DNA from: Micromussa lordhowensis
Taxonomy: Eukaryota > Cnidaria > Anthozoa > Scleractinia > Lobophylliidae
Assembly: GCA_964020085.1 (NCBI GenBank)
Contig: OZ026604.1
Span: forward strand, 23,856,932-23,920,931
DNA: 64,000 nt
Direction: 5' to 3'
How positions within the stretch are numbered: position 1 is the stretch's first letter; every line of letters starts with the position of its first letter. Made by a program: the position numbers and the translations under genes. The notes under the pieces were generated by a model, which saw only the letters and a list, made by a program, of their open reading frames with translations, did not search any database and was not told the origin of the DNA. Shown here one piece after another: positions 1-11,869 of the stretch.

Positions 1-165
1 CAGCCGAGCGTCTTCGCTCGGCTGGCTCGTTGGCAATAAGAATCGTAAAGAAATCTTATCAGTCCACGTTCATTTCTTTGAATTAATTACGGTGAAAAGA
101 GAAACTACAACTGAGCTTCAGCACTTTCAGTTAAATAACAGTTTAATTAAGCAACAACAACGTAC

Positions 166-288
166 CGCTGCAAGTTCTTCCATCTCCAGAATATCCAGCT
201 TGACATACGCAAGTGTGAGATCCATGAGTGTTGATACAGTCAGCATTGACATCACAGCTATGAGAGCTGGTAGAACACTCGTCTATAT
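166..288 (-). CDS. Calcium-binding EGF exon near left edge
   Basis: A 123-nt phase 1-1 exon encodes [29 protein letters not shown] and [11 protein letters not shown]. It has a TTACAATAG acceptor and a GTACGT donor. It is very close to the 2722-3073 exons, so it probably belongs to gene 1, although 2.2 kb and a foldback element separate them. Confidence 0.78.
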
Positions 289-3200
289 CTATTGTAAGAT
301 ATGTAAAAAAGCTAATCAATCCACGTTCATTTCATCGTATTAATTACGGTGAATATTTACCTGAGAAGAGAACTACACCTGGGCCGGGTTGTTCGTAAGC
401 TGGTTAACGTTAACCCAGGATTAAAAGTGAACCAAAGTGTTCATTTTCCTTGCATAAAATGATTTTCACTAGCTGCTTATGTTTTGTATAGTTTGAGATT
501 ATTCAAATACAATACTAAAGGACAAACAATATAAACAAAACACCTCACTGAAAAAATAAAAAACTTAAATCAAAATTGCTAATCCTGGGTTAGCTTAATC
601 GGGCTTTCAGCAACCCGGCCCTGAACTTTAACACTTTCAGAGAAATAACAGTGATCAATGTCCTTATCGTTGTGGCGGACATTGTACTTCTCCCACCGGG
701 TAGGCAGGTAATTCGAACCCAAAGGCCGGGTCGCTAAGCTAAGTTTGAAACGTTCGGTGCACGGAACAAACGGTCAACGGATCTTAGGATACCCTGCGAG
801 CAGAGTCTCCTTCGATCTTCCTAGACAATCGGGAAGAGGAAGGAGACTCTGCGAGCGGCTTCAAGATTCTTTGATCCGCCGATCATCCAAAAACATGGAT
901 GAGTCAGTCCAGTTTCGAACCAGTCGTACCGGTTTTTCATTGACGCGCATGATCATTCCCCGGAATTGCTGACTATTTGCGCGCCCACGTTACGTGGTAA
1001 ACGTCAATCATCTCCGCCTCCTTGCCGACTGTATGGAAAATTTACCCGAAAGAAAAAAGTCTGAAACCTTGCAGCGGTCCACTCGAAAAAATTATCATTT
1101 TACTTTCGGTTTGTACGGCTAGCTCACTATATACATTTTCATTAAATATTCCTTGAAATCTATAACTGAAGACGTTTGTCGGGTTTTTCAACAGCCATTC
1201 GCATGCATGAATGACCCCAAGAGATTTGCACGCGACCGAATAAATTATTTCTGCACGTATTTTTCTTAGGGCTACGGACAGAACAATACTTAACCTATAA
1301 AACTTCTAACTTATTAGTTCACAAAATTATAAGGTTTATAAGAAGTTTAAGTCTTGTTCAGTCCGTAGCACCAAGACAAATACGTGCAGGAATAATTTGT
1401 TCGCATGTAGATTTGCTTGATGTCGGGGTCATTCATGCATGCGAATGGCCGTTGAGAAACCCGACCCGCCCGCCAACAGTTATAAATCTCAAGAATATTT
1501 AATTACATGTTGTGACAGTGTATTTAGCGAGTTAGTGCATACTGAAAGTAAAATGATAATTTTCACGAGTGGACCGCTGCAAGATTTAAGCCTTGTTTTG
1601 GAAATTTTGCAAACAGTCGGTAAGGAGGCGGAGATGATTGACCCGGCACCAAAACTGAAATTTTGTCTAGACGCTTTGGCGCTGAGGGTCGCGTGTGATT
1701 GTTGATTGAGGCTCGGTTACATTTGCATTGGAGCATGCTCAATAGGAATTGTGCAGGCCGCTCGCAGAGTCTCCTTCCTCTTCCCGATTGTCTAGGAAGA
1801 TCGAAGGAGACTCTGCTCGCAGGGTAATCTTAGGACGGCTATTGATGGAAAAGCTTTGGGAGATTTGCACGCTAAAATTGCTCCTTGGCGGACGTTTTAA
1901 TCTAATGAAGAGAAGCAACGGTTAGAGCATCTATTAGCGTTGATCTAGGCGGAATCTTGAGGCGATCTGATCCTTTGGGGCGAATTTATGGCTGGATTCC
2001 TTCGGTCGATCTGCTGGGCTCCGTCACTCGAGTGCCCTACCTTGTCTCTCTTTATAGTGAGAAGAATACAGAGAAGCTAAAACCCGCTGAAATCGCTCTA
2101 AAACCCCTCCAAACAACATAAAACCACAAGTTATACAAACAACAGGACAGGTAAGTCGATTTTATTATTTTTTTCTCCTTAGTTTGAAATATTTTGTACG
2201 ATCGTTGTATTCCCATACAAACTCTTATAATAACGCTATTACGCAATGTCATGTTGACGGCTCCCAGGGAGCTTGGGCTACCTGTGATAAAACTACTTAT
2301 CGGGCACGATATAGCAGCATGTGGTATGACAATCAGGCAATAAAACTACCTATCGGGTACGATATAGCATCACCAGGTTGATAACCATACAGTACGATCC
2401 AATGCCTCACGACACAGGATGGAATAACAATTTTGTCCAGTATTCTCCTCCATACTAAACCCAATTCACGAAAAGATAAACCAGAAGTACCTCTGCAAGT
2501 GGTTCCATCTCCAGTATACCCAGCTTCACAAGTGCAAGTGTAAGATCCTTGAGTGTTACGACAGACAGCATTGACATCACAGCGATGCGAGCTGTTAGAA
2601 CACTCGTCTATATCTATTGTAAGACACATAAATCTATTTAGTCTACTTTCGTGTCATTGTATAATTATTGACCCAGTTAAGCTGAGAACAGAGGCACGCA
2701 GTGATACAAAAATCAACGTACCACTGCAAGATATGCCATCTCCAGAATATCCAGCTTTACATGTGCAAGTGTAAGATTCCTGAGTGTTACTACAGTCAGC
2801 ATTGACATCACAGCTATGAGAGTTGGTAGAACACTCGTCTATATCTATTATAACTAGGATAAATAAAGAAATCTGTTTAGTGTATTCTCGTGTCATTGTA
2901 TAATTACGGTGACTCAGTTAAGCTGCGAACAGAGACAAAAATCAACGTACCACCGCAAGTTCTGCCATCTCCAGAATGCCCAGCTTTGCAGGCGCAAGTA
3001 TAAGATCCACGGGTGTTAGTGCACTCAGCGTTCGCAGCACAGCTATGAGAGCTGGTAGAACACTCGTCTATATCTATTATACGACAAATAAAGAAATACA
3101 ATCAGTCCGCTTTTGTGTCATTGTATCGATTATTTTGATTATTTCACTAAAAAGAGAAATACACCGACAAGAACTTTAATAATTTCGATCAGTAAGATAA

Positions 3201-6200
3201 AAACAACAACAACAACAAAAATAATATACAATAAAATATAGTACCCCTGCAAGTTCTGCCATCTCCAGAATATCCAGCTTTACATTTGCAAATATAAGAT
3301 CCATGAGTGTTACTACAGACAGCATTAGCATCACAGCTGGACGAACAGTGGTCTTTTAATGTGAGTATATATGAAATAGTTCATATATTTGAACTGCGGT
3401 CATAGATGAAAGTGAAGAATGATCCTCGCAGTGAATTTTCCAATTTAAGCAACTGGAAAGAAAAGCCTGAAAAAATCAGGGCTTCAGCGGGATTCGAACC
3501 CGTGACCTCCGCGATACCGGTGCGATTCTCTACCAACTGCGCTATGAAGCCACACATTGGGAGCGAGGTCAATTTGTTGAGTTCATATCTTCCCGTGAGG
3601 AGTGAAATGATGTGAAACCCTGATTTTTTGGGTGATGTAGCAGCTCTCCTAAGGTCTCACATGATTGGCTTGCTACCCTTTGAGAGTACAACAGAACAAA
3701 CAACAGAAACAATGCCCCTATCCCTAACACAATAGCAGCTGCTACAATGATAAAACAAAAGCAGCTTTGGACAGCTGCTACACTACTGGATTTTTTTCAG
3801 GCCTCTTCTTTCCAGTTGCTTAAATTGGAAAATTCACTGCGAGGATCATTCTTCACTTTCAGTGGTCTTTTACTATTTTAAGATAAATAGAAATATCAGT
3901 TCAGTCCACGTTCATGTCGTTTTATGATTAACTCAAGTCAGGCTATTCAGGCAACTCAGGCCGAGATTTTTTTACCGTCTGCAACGGGGGAGGGATACAG
4001 AGGAATTCCACCCTTTCCCACCGCCACACCCCACCCCCGACTATCATATCCACCAATTTTACGAATATTTAAGAAATGTACCTTTAAGGCGGGGGTAAAC
4101 ATGAATAGGCGTGAAATTTGAAGTGATATAAAAAAGGAAATTGTTAGGATTAAGATGGGTTGGAAACACTACCAGACAGTTGACCCCCGCAAAAGAGAGC
4201 TCCTGGTTGCTAGGGGACTGTTTGGTATCCGTCTACTAATTCTTCGCTTCAAATTTCAATTTCCAAATCCATCAAATCTTCAACATTTCATATTTTCCTC
4301 AATTTAACCTATCCTTTGAGAAAAAAATATCTCTTTCCCAAAATGCCCAAAAATCACCCAAACATTTACACAAAACCGCCAAACAGTGGTTAATGAGATA
4401 AGCAGAGAGATTTAGTGTCGCTTGAAACGTGACCGAGATATAGGCAGAAAGGCCGTGTTAAGCAACCTGAAAACAGCCTTCACGTTTACCCCCGTCTTAA
4501 CTTTACATAGTGGGAAAAAGATATTTGGGAAGGTGACGCCATATAAGCGATGTTAGCCAAACAGCCGCAATCATGGATCCGCAATATTGGATTTCTAGGT
4601 TTTCCAAGACGCCAGGAAATCACCGAACATGTTCTCAAAATGACGAGAGGTTGAAGGTTAATAAAGTTAAACTCCATATATAATAGCCTTCAGGTCTTAA
4701 AACGAAAGAAATCCCTTTCAAATTATTTTAAGACACGGTACCCAGTACTTCGGCGAATAATGTTACTACGCGCTTTGCGTAATACACGGTATATGTTTTA
4801 AGCGTTAACTAAAATTGCGGCCAATAAGCAAATACGCTAATGTTATTTGTTCCCAGGTCTTGATTTTCTGTCATTCACTATTACCTTCCTTGCAGTGCTC
4901 CCCCCGGAATCCAGCACTGCAAAGACATCGATATCCCTTGTCCGTAAAACCGGCCTGACAAATCCCGTTGTTCTGGCACTGTCGTCTGTTCTTTCCGCAA
5001 GCGTTCTTAAACAGGGAAACCGAGAAGCAGGAAATTCTTTTAAGTGCTAGTTTTAACAGTGCTAAAGATCTCCATGCAAAACTGATATCAGATTTCGATG
5101 TGAGATCGGGCAGACGTGAGCACTGAGCTGCTCAGGGATGCAAGAGGACTCTTCGTGAGAGCTAGAGTCTACGAATACACACAGTTTTTCATATTTCCTG
5201 AAGGAGCCTAGTCAGGCTCCGCCATTTTCGATGCTATCGAAACTATTGATATTGCACGGTGAAGCGAAATGTTATTGATTTCATGTAAGTTGTGTTCCTG
5301 AAAGTATATGCAAAATTATATTTTGTAGTTTCATAGTGTTTTCCTAGCTTCGTTTCGACAAACTCTCGCACGTAAACAAAAACGTAGATTTGGCCCTTCA
5401 AGGTAAAAAGAAAATATCCCACCTTATAGATTTTCTTTGTTTGAGAAGGAAAAAGAAAAAAAGTACAAAAAAATACAAAAATTAAGGAGTACAGTTTATG
5501 AACTTTTATGCCTCGATACTCGGTATCTACTGGAGAGGGGAGACTGCTAACAACAGTTCACTATGCCACCATTAGCAAAAAATAAATGATATTCTAAAAC
5601 AGAACTCTTCGTTGGACAGTCTTATAATGACCAGTTAACATTTACATGTACATTTGTAACCCACAAAGGGTTAATACATCAACACAGAATTAAACAAAAT
5701 GGTTATTATTTTTTAATCATTACCTTCGCGCCACGATAATAGAACTTTGGGTTACTCGTCAGGTCTGCTTCATGCTCAATGTGAGTGGAGTTATTTAACT
5801 CACATGCATGTGTTCCCCTGTCAGGATGTTTATTTTTAATGTTAAGACTGACACAATTGTCATCCTGATAGCAAAGAAGCTCACAATCGTCCAAATCCTT
5901 AACGTGCAGGGCTCTAATCTTGTGGTTCATTAAACGTCTCTCGGCAAAGAAGTAGTGAGCTGGGAAGTGCAGTTCGCGATTTCGATCTGAAATAAATTAT
6001 GTTGAAGTTAATTAATAATTTGAGCTGGCGAATGCTTCTTCTAAAACTCTGGGTACCTCAAAATTTTACGCTCTAATTTCATGTCTTTTACTTCCGTTAA
6101 ATAAATAAGTAAATAGATAATCATGGAGGTCAATTGTTTCAAAGTTGTTGGGACAGCCCATAAAGAGTGCAAAGAATGATAGAATTCCTGCTTTCATTCT

Positions 6201-8468
6201 AAGGAGTACCCCCGCAGCTAGCTTGGTGAAAAATGCAATGGTAAAAGAGTTCTTAATGCTGCGGAAGAAACAGGGCACGATGATAGTGACGATGAAGATG
6301 GAAGTGTCGGCCAACATGAGAACAATGATAGTCATTTTATAAACGATTACAATGTTTAAAAAGGCACTGACGGACCAACCAGTGAGAATAAAGAAGGAAG
6401 CGAGAAGCTTCAGTGCTTGGATAAATCGATCACTCAAGAAGGATGTTGCTCCGATAACACTAGATGGTTCCCGGTTCACTAGGCGGTTCCCGTACTGCTC
6501 TTCAGTGTGTATGGGGCTGACATTTTTATCCATTATTTTTGTCCACCAAGACCTCCACATTGGAGAGTTGAAGAAGCCATGATGAGGACGCGGAGGACAA
6601 CGTCGATAAAAAGAATGAAGTTCATATTTTACTACTTACCTCGCCATACTATAGAGTCATTTATGAAGACATAGATACACAACTAAAGCAACAACGGGAT
6701 TCAAACCCATGCCCTCTGCGATACCGGTGCAGTGCTCTACCAACTGAGCTATCAAGCCAACTGTGTGCTGGTGACATTGTAAGTTCGTCATGTACCCGTA
6801 GATGGTGAAGAATACAAATGAATCTATGAAATATCACACATTTGAACTGCGGAGAAAGATATAAGACGTAGGCGATCATCGCAGTTATATACACAACTTC
6901 AACAGCTGTGAAATTAAAGCCTGAAAAAAATTCAAGCCTGAACGGGATTTGAACCCATGACCTCAGGCTTAAATTTCACAGCTGCTGCGACGATCGTCAA
7001 TATCCCTTCATATCTAGATCTTTCTCCGCAGTTCAAATGCATGATATTTCATACATTCATTTGCAGTCATTTACTTTGTTTATCACAAACCTAAATACCG
7101 AACGCAGCGATAAATTTGAAATAAAATTTTAAAAGCTAGCCGTAAATTAGCCGTTGTTGTTCACCTTCTCCAGACAACGCAGAATTTAGTCATTTCACGT
7201 TGTTTTGCGGAGTACGGCAAACACTGGCAAAGAAATGTACCAAGAGTTACAACATAACGCAAGTGCACAGCCATTTTTTTTGTCATTAAACCTTTTGTTT
7301 GTTGGAATGCGAAGAAGGTCTTTTTGGCCTATAGCTTAAAATTGGTTGGTGAAAATTATAGCGAGTAAATTGCCAGTTTTACAAATTTGAATATTATTGT
7401 AGTATTTTAAATTGTAAAGCGCTGTTGATCAGTAAATGTAAATAGCGTTCCAGAAGTTATTAAAATTATTATTACATGTATTATCTCATGGCGCCTTGGC
7501 AATTTGCTGAAGTAAATGAGAGACCGAAAGGCGCAAAAAGTAAAAATTACCGGTCCAGTGGCAGACATGATGACATTGTTTCATTTATAATTCATCTACT
7601 GTGTCTGTTTTCAAATTTACAGGTCTAATTGTAAAGGATAAGACCCACGAAGCGAACGAGCGATGTTGAATTCGCTATAAATCGAGACAAACATTTTGTT
7701 TCTCATCTATTGAAATATGTTGCGACCTGCAAAATTTGTCTGTTCCTGTTAGTTGAACTGAATATATAAAAACTAAAAAAATTGCAGCTGAACGAAAAAT
7801 GTGAACCATTTATGCAATTCTGATGGCGGTTATAATAGCTAGCTCTGCAGCTTGCCAAAAAAAATTAGATAACAACGAATTAAATGTAACCATTTGGTAC
7901 TGAGGTTAGTCGGATGCGGGATCTAGATGTAGTAAGCGTGTTGTTGAATTTTACACCTTTTCTCAAATTTTCAACCCTGTTTTGAAAAAAAAAATAGGAT
8001 AAATTTATATTATATATGGAAATCCCAAGCTGTTGAGGTCTTTCCTTTTTTACTTCACCTTCCTTGCACATTGGAGTGATAACGCATAATGTTGTCGGCA
8101 ACAGAAACATGACGAGCACAGAAAATCTCGAATATACCCATGGTTACGCCGAATGTCCTCAGTTCTTACATCTCTCATTGATCGAATGAAATGCTTATGC
8201 TCTCTTGGTGCGGTATTTTGGCTCGTTTCACGAGAAGTAATTTTAAAACCGGCCAAACAACCAGTTTTTTTCATTATACATAAGAAAACAGCCGTTTTTA
8301 TTTTGACACCCAGAACCGAGAGGATCGCTTCGACACAACTCCTTGACACGCCAAAATTTCGCAAAAGTATCGGCACAAAATGCATTTTTTAAACTCACCC
8401 TCCGCAGTGGTTGGATAAAGCATCATTGAAATCCATGACGATAAAACGAAGAGCAATGAAAACCACAT
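166..8468 (-). CDS. Gene 1: secreted PAN + multi-EGF protein, 3' end not seen
   Basis: Exons in transcript order: 8399-8468 (signal peptide), 5724-5986 (PAN), 4885-5005 (EGF), 3245 to about 3352, 2951-3073, 2722-2844, 2491-2613 and 166-288 (calcium-binding EGFs). I read phases across each junction: 1 after exon 1, 0 after the PAN exon, then 1 throughout, so the model stays in frame. No stop codon is seen, so the gene may continue beyond the left edge. Family knowledge: PAN and cbEGF modules mediate extracellular protein-protein or carbohydrate contacts, so the product is probably secreted into matrix or mucus. The function is unknown. The gap 2490-289 holds a large foldback element and may hide lost exons. 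Whether 166-288 belongs to this transcript is inferred from its matching phase and sequence. Confidence 0.68.
381..622. mobile_element. MITE, GGCCGGGTTGTTCG family
   Basis: Inverted ends GGGCCGGGTTGTTCG and CAACCCGGCCC enclose subterminal AACCCAGGATTA and its complement. The same family recurs at 30615-30761 and 63119-63335. Confidence 0.75.
790..1826. mobile_element. Mutator-like foldback element
   Basis: The 1037-bp element is bounded by TACCCTGCGAGCAGAG in inverted orientation and flanked by the perfect 9-bp duplication ATCTTAGGA (781-789 and 1827-1835). Arms pair along most of their length (for example CATGCATGAATGACCCC near 1203 and its complement near 1425). Each terminus is itself palindromic (GCAGAGTCTCCTTC to GAAGGAGACTCTGC). 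A 9-bp duplication is typical of Mutator-type elements. No transposase is present. Confidence 0.8.
2491..3073 (-). CDS. Gene 1: three calcium-binding EGF exons
   Basis: Three separate 123-nt exons at 2951-3073, 2722-2844 and 2491-2613 each have an AG acceptor, a GTAC-type donor and phase 1-1. Each begins D-I-D-E-C and continues C-x-N-T-x-G-S-Y-T/A-C-x-C-x-A-G-Y/H-x-G-D-G-x-x-C. The D-x-D-E-C start plus C-x-N-x4-Y-x-C is the calcium-binding and Asp/Asn-hydroxylation consensus of cbEGF domains. They resemble one another more than the EGFs of gene 2, which suggests recent internal duplication. Confidence 0.85.
3245..3352 (-). CDS. Gene 1 EGF exon with acceptor disrupted by an insertion
   Basis: The frame encodes [24 protein letters not shown] and [11 protein letters not shown], with all six EGF cysteines, and ends at a GTAC donor in phase 1. 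The ancestral acceptor (AAAATAG followed by TAAAAGACC) now lies 0.5 kb away beyond an insertion at 3359-3859. The closest AG left is inside the target duplication (TTAAAAG, then ACCAC). Using it would keep the frame and drop two residues. Usage is inferred. Confidence 0.6.
3359..3859. mobile_element. SINE-containing insertion with 13-bp target duplication
   Basis: CAGTGGTCTTTTA occurs exactly at 3346-3358 and 3860-3872, flanking the insert. The ends are inverted copies of the same SINE body (CGCAGTGAATTTTCCAATTT and its complement), with a tRNA-Thr-like head on the minus strand. The target is the 5' end of an EGF exon of gene 1. Confidence 0.8.
3479..3551 (-). tRNA. tRNA-Thr(GGT)-like SINE head
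   Basis: Acceptor GGCTTCA/TGAAGCC and T-arm pair well. The anticodon region CACCGGTATCG would give GGT but lacks T33. It sits inside the insertion at 3359-3859 and is followed by SINE body sequence, so it is a retrotransposon head rather than a cellular tRNA gene. Confidence 0.55.
4885..5005 (-). CDS. Gene 1 exon 3: EGF-like domain (non-calcium type)
   Basis: A 121-nt exon encodes [19 protein letters not shown] followed by [14 protein letters not shown], a six-cysteine EGF of the C-x-N-G-x-C class without the D-x-D-E-C calcium motif. The acceptor follows a pyrimidine-rich tract ending TTTAAG and the donor is GTAATA. It begins in phase 0 and ends in phase 1, so it converts the PAN exon phase to the phase shared by the following calcium-binding EGF exons. 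Confidence 0.8.
5724..5986 (-). CDS. Gene 1 exon 2: PAN/apple domain
   Basis: This 263-nt exon sits between a TTTCAG acceptor and a GTAATG donor. It encodes [12 protein letters not shown], then [17 protein letters not shown], then HACELNN and PKFYYRGAK. The cysteine spacing (C-x3-C, then C, then C-E-L-N) is the PAN_1/apple pattern, and the same motif occurs in genes 2 and 3. It starts in phase 1 and ends in phase 0, so it can only join an exon starting in phase 0, as the next one does. Confidence 0.82.
6066..6560 (-). CDS. Unidentified hydrophobic ORF inside intron 1 of gene 1
   Basis: An open frame of 164 codons on the minus strand contains two or three hydrophobic stretches ([38 protein letters not shown]). 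I do not recognise it, and no matching splice sites or partner exons are evident. It lies within the 2.4-kb intron between the signal-peptide and PAN exons on the same strand. It could be a chance ORF, a decayed transmembrane gene or an unrecognised exon. Confidence 0.2.
   Translation of the reverse strand: MWRSWWTKIMDKNVSPIHTEEQYGNRLVNREPSSVIGATSFLSDRFIQALKLLASFFILTGWSVSAFLNIVIVYKMTIIVLMLADTSIFIVTIIVPCFFRSIKNSFTIAFFTKLAAGVLLRMKAGILSFFALFMGCPNNFETIDLHDYLFTYLFNGSKRHEIRA
6687..6758 (-). repeat. tRNA-Thr-like SINE head, decayed
   Basis: Shares GGCTTGATAGCTCAGTTGG and CACCGGTATCGCAG with the 3.5-kb unit, but the 3' acceptor strand no longer pairs. The downstream body (6780-7075) repeats CATTTGAACTGCGG and GCCTGAAAAAA strings of the same SINE family in both orientations. 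Confidence 0.55.
8399..8468 (-). CDS. Gene 1 exon 1: signal peptide
   Basis: ATG at 8468 opens a 23-codon hydrophobic leader beginning [14 protein letters not shown] and ending TTAEG, followed by a consensus GTGAGT donor in phase 1. That phase fits the PAN exon acceptor at 5986. The frame is open upstream to a Met at 8564, but only the internal Met gives a proper signal peptide. An alternative leader exon lies at 8059-8110 ([13 protein letters not shown], donor GTGAAG, also phase 1), so the first exon could be either. Confidence 0.6.
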
Positions 8469-9790
8469 GCTTACACAGCATTGAATGGTCTCTGTTCCCT
8501 GAGGGAATCGAGGATGCAGTTGAGCTAGTTCCAGTGATATGCGTTCTACTGAAGTATAAGCCAACTTCGACTAATGACAGATTGTGCAAGGTGTTAGAAG
8601 TACGTCATTTAACAATTGACATGCATATGACAGTTTTACTCAGCCCACTTTTAATTTATGATCTTGGTATCTAAATTCTGTATGTTAAAAGCTTCAAGGC
8701 AAGCGATAATGTTTCTTTTTTTTCTTGTTATAGTTCTTTCTTCAATCTTTTTTCGCCTTTTTAATATTGTCATGTATTCTCTCAGAAAAGCTTTAGATCT
8801 GACGCGTGATTGATCGATTCTTTAAACAAACATTCACAACGTATTCCCGCTATATGCCGGATGCGTTTGTCAATTTTGATGCATTTGTCCTCTTGATTTG
8901 ACATTGCCATAGCAACCGCATGTTGACATGCCAGTGGTGCCAAATTTTGTCTCCCTGACAAAATGTTTTCCGCGACACTCCGTCGGAACTGTTATGAAAA
9001 CTGTCCAATCCAAGTGCATGGCGGATGATATTTCGTCGAATGTCATCTTAACGGTTCGGCGCATGTCTCCAAATCAAAATACTTCTGTTCGCTTCTTATC
9101 AATGTTATCGCTTTAAAAACCCTACTCAGATGTAGTTCAGCAATCACATGCGTTAGTCGTTAGTCGTGGCAGAATTAATGACGGATGACCAAAATTCTCA
9201 GTGTTGGCCCGTTCGATTTATTCCACGGTTGATGATTTTACGGCTATTTGCATACGAAATTAGCTAACTATCATACGATTGGTTCATAAGCAATGAAAAC
9301 CTTGGCCTGTGCCAAAAAGCGCGCACAAGCAAATTAAAAAATAATACAGACATGCGCCGAGCCGTTAAACCCTCCCTTTAACACCCAGAACACGAAGTCA
9401 ACCTCCATTGTATTATAGCCAACAAATTCTTCTTAGGTACATTCTGCATCACTCTCATTAGGCTCGATTTCCAGACCGGACACGAGAGAGGGGCGGAAAT
9501 CGAGCCTACACTCTCAGCGTCTTCAAGATTAGCTACTAAACGTAAATAATTATCATTCGATGCATTTTCCCTTCTTTTTCCATTGGACAAGAGCCCACCA
9601 CGTGACCTGCAAATAACTGCCTACAAATAATGGTCTGCACATGCGTAATAGTGTCTAAATTTGTTTGCTACAAATAATATTCTGCTCATGGGTAATTGAA
9701 ACCACGCTCTTGTGTGAAAAATGGCAGATCCCTTCCCTGAGCTGTCGGAGAATGATTTAAATATGAAAACAAACGTGATGATCGAATGAT

Positions 9791-9821
<31 letters not shown>

Positions 9822-10321
9822 ATATCGTGATTTGTTAGTGTCTCGCAGATCTGCTCGCCACTGCCAAATCACTATATTTTGCTTAACCTCGTCCAATAAT
9901 TGTTAATTATTGGATTGTCTTATACGAACGAAAACGCTAGGAAAGAGTTGAATTTGAAAATGAAGATATCAAACACGAAAAATGTCCAATTTTATGATGC
10001 AGAAAATACAGCATTACAGTATTCTCTTTTCCCTACCGACGGTAAAATAATTGTGAAAGATTAATTGTTTTCACATTGCTGATCCTCTCTTCTCATATGG
10101 CAAGAATTAAATAACTTTTGAGATTTGTTTCAAGAAGTACAAGGCGTGTCTTGAATAATGTAATGACAATGACAAAAACACAGAGACAAAGGAATAGAGC
10201 AAAAGCATTTTAATAAACTGTATCGTGAATATGGCACCTGATGCAGTATTTACATGATGGAATTGAAGTACAAGACTATGAGACTTTAATGCATTTGGCT
10301 CAAGCAATTTTACAGCATTTG

Positions 10322-10325
10322 AGTT

Positions 10326-10388
<63 letters not shown>

Positions 10389-10648
10389 TTTATTTTAGTG
10401 TCGTATGTGTTTAGCACTGTTGTGCTAATTGGGGACACTATAAATAAATAAACAAATATTTCAAATAGAACATAAACTGTTAAGAATCCCAACTGGTGGG
10501 AGGCTGACCAGTTGGCTATTTACACAACGCGGTCGAGGAGTTGAACTTGGGGCTACCGAGAACAAATCCAGATAGTGGTAGGATGAATGATTTGAACCAC
10601 GGGCCTCCAGATTTTAAATCCAGCGCCCTAAACCACTCGGTCACGCCA
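10322..10648 (-). mobile_element. tRNA-Leu-derived SINE with (AAT)n tail
   Basis: The minus strand starts with GGCGTGACCGAGTGG and a Leu(TAA)-type anticodon arm CTGGATTTAAAATCTGG. It runs through a body containing CCAACTGG and ends in a (TTA)n run at 10325-10387. A diverged relative occupies 14050-14280. Confidence 0.75.
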
Positions 10649-11869
10649 CCCGCTCCAGTTAAAATTTAAACTATGACGATCTAATTAAACGATGCGTACA
10701 TTCTAACTTTTCACCCTGCACACTGTTTATTGTCATAAAATATATATAACACGAAACATCGTGTGTGACCACATCACAGAGGGAATTGAAAATACGGCAC
10801 TTAACGGAGTTTTTTTGACAAACTTCGATTTCTTTGGAACTGTGTGTCAAATCTGACGGTCTTTCGTGTTTGATACATCTTCTCAATCGAAGTTGAAAGG
10901 AGAAATTCAAAAGAGAAAACGAAAGGGGAAATGAAATCGTAAACATTTAAGATGCTAATGAAGATCAGAAATCCAAAACACCGTTTTCCCTTTGTTTAAA
11001 CTTGATGAGTTTGAGGCGTATATTTCCTTGGTTCGGTTCTGTTCCCGTTGTTTAACGTTATTCAGATCGAGCTGACATTGATCGTCTGAATCCGGGACAA
11101 TTCCCCATCCGTAACTTCAATAATATTTTTATGCAATAAAAGTCTTAGAGGGTATAAAGCACTTAGTATTTCCTTTGCGGTAAGCCAATTGGGATGAGGC
11201 CCTAATTTGCTCTCGAAAACTTGGTAACAAAGTTTTGTTATTGCACTTGAGAGAAAGCTAAGACCCTATCATATTATGAGTAAAGAATGTTTCTTTTCCG
11301 CATCAACACATTGGAAACCAGTCTCATTGAACTGTTAATCATAAAAATTACAATTTCCTTAATTGTGATTGGTTTAAAAAAACTCCTATTTTCCACTAAT
11401 CTACTCGCCAAGTTGTTATCGGACAGTTAAATAAGCCGATCGCATTCAAAGTTGCAGTTTAAATCAACCAATCTCAATTTCAGAGTGACATGAAACAATT
11501 TCCTTCTCCTTTGTCAGTGTTTAATGCAAATTTTCCCTTTCCTTCATAACTTGGCTATTCTTCTTTTCTCGGAAATTGTAATTTGTATGATTAATTGGTA
11601 ATAAGACTTCGTGTCGTCCAATGCGATCTGTAATCATACTTGCGATAAACAAATCGGACTCCCGCTGCGCGGTCGTCCGATTTTGTTATGACTTGTATGA
11701 TAAAAGACCGACGTGGACTCCACTCAGTCCTGTTACCATTACTTATAGAAGAAGCGACAACTATTCCATTTGCTTTGTTGAAAATAACCTCACGATGACC
11801 ACCAACAAACAATAATATGTAAGGCACACTGCTGTTGCGCTGAAAATGACAATAAAAAAGTATTATTTA

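Noticed and set aside
6066..6560. 164-codon minus-strand ORF as a new membrane protein gene
   Set aside because: Hydrophobic segments are present but there is no family motif, splice partner or clean start context; kept only as a low-confidence entry.
10107..10946. Search for the last exon of gene 2
   Set aside because: Minus-strand ORFs here have no EGF, ZP, D8C or transmembrane-anchor pattern joined to a phase-1 acceptor.
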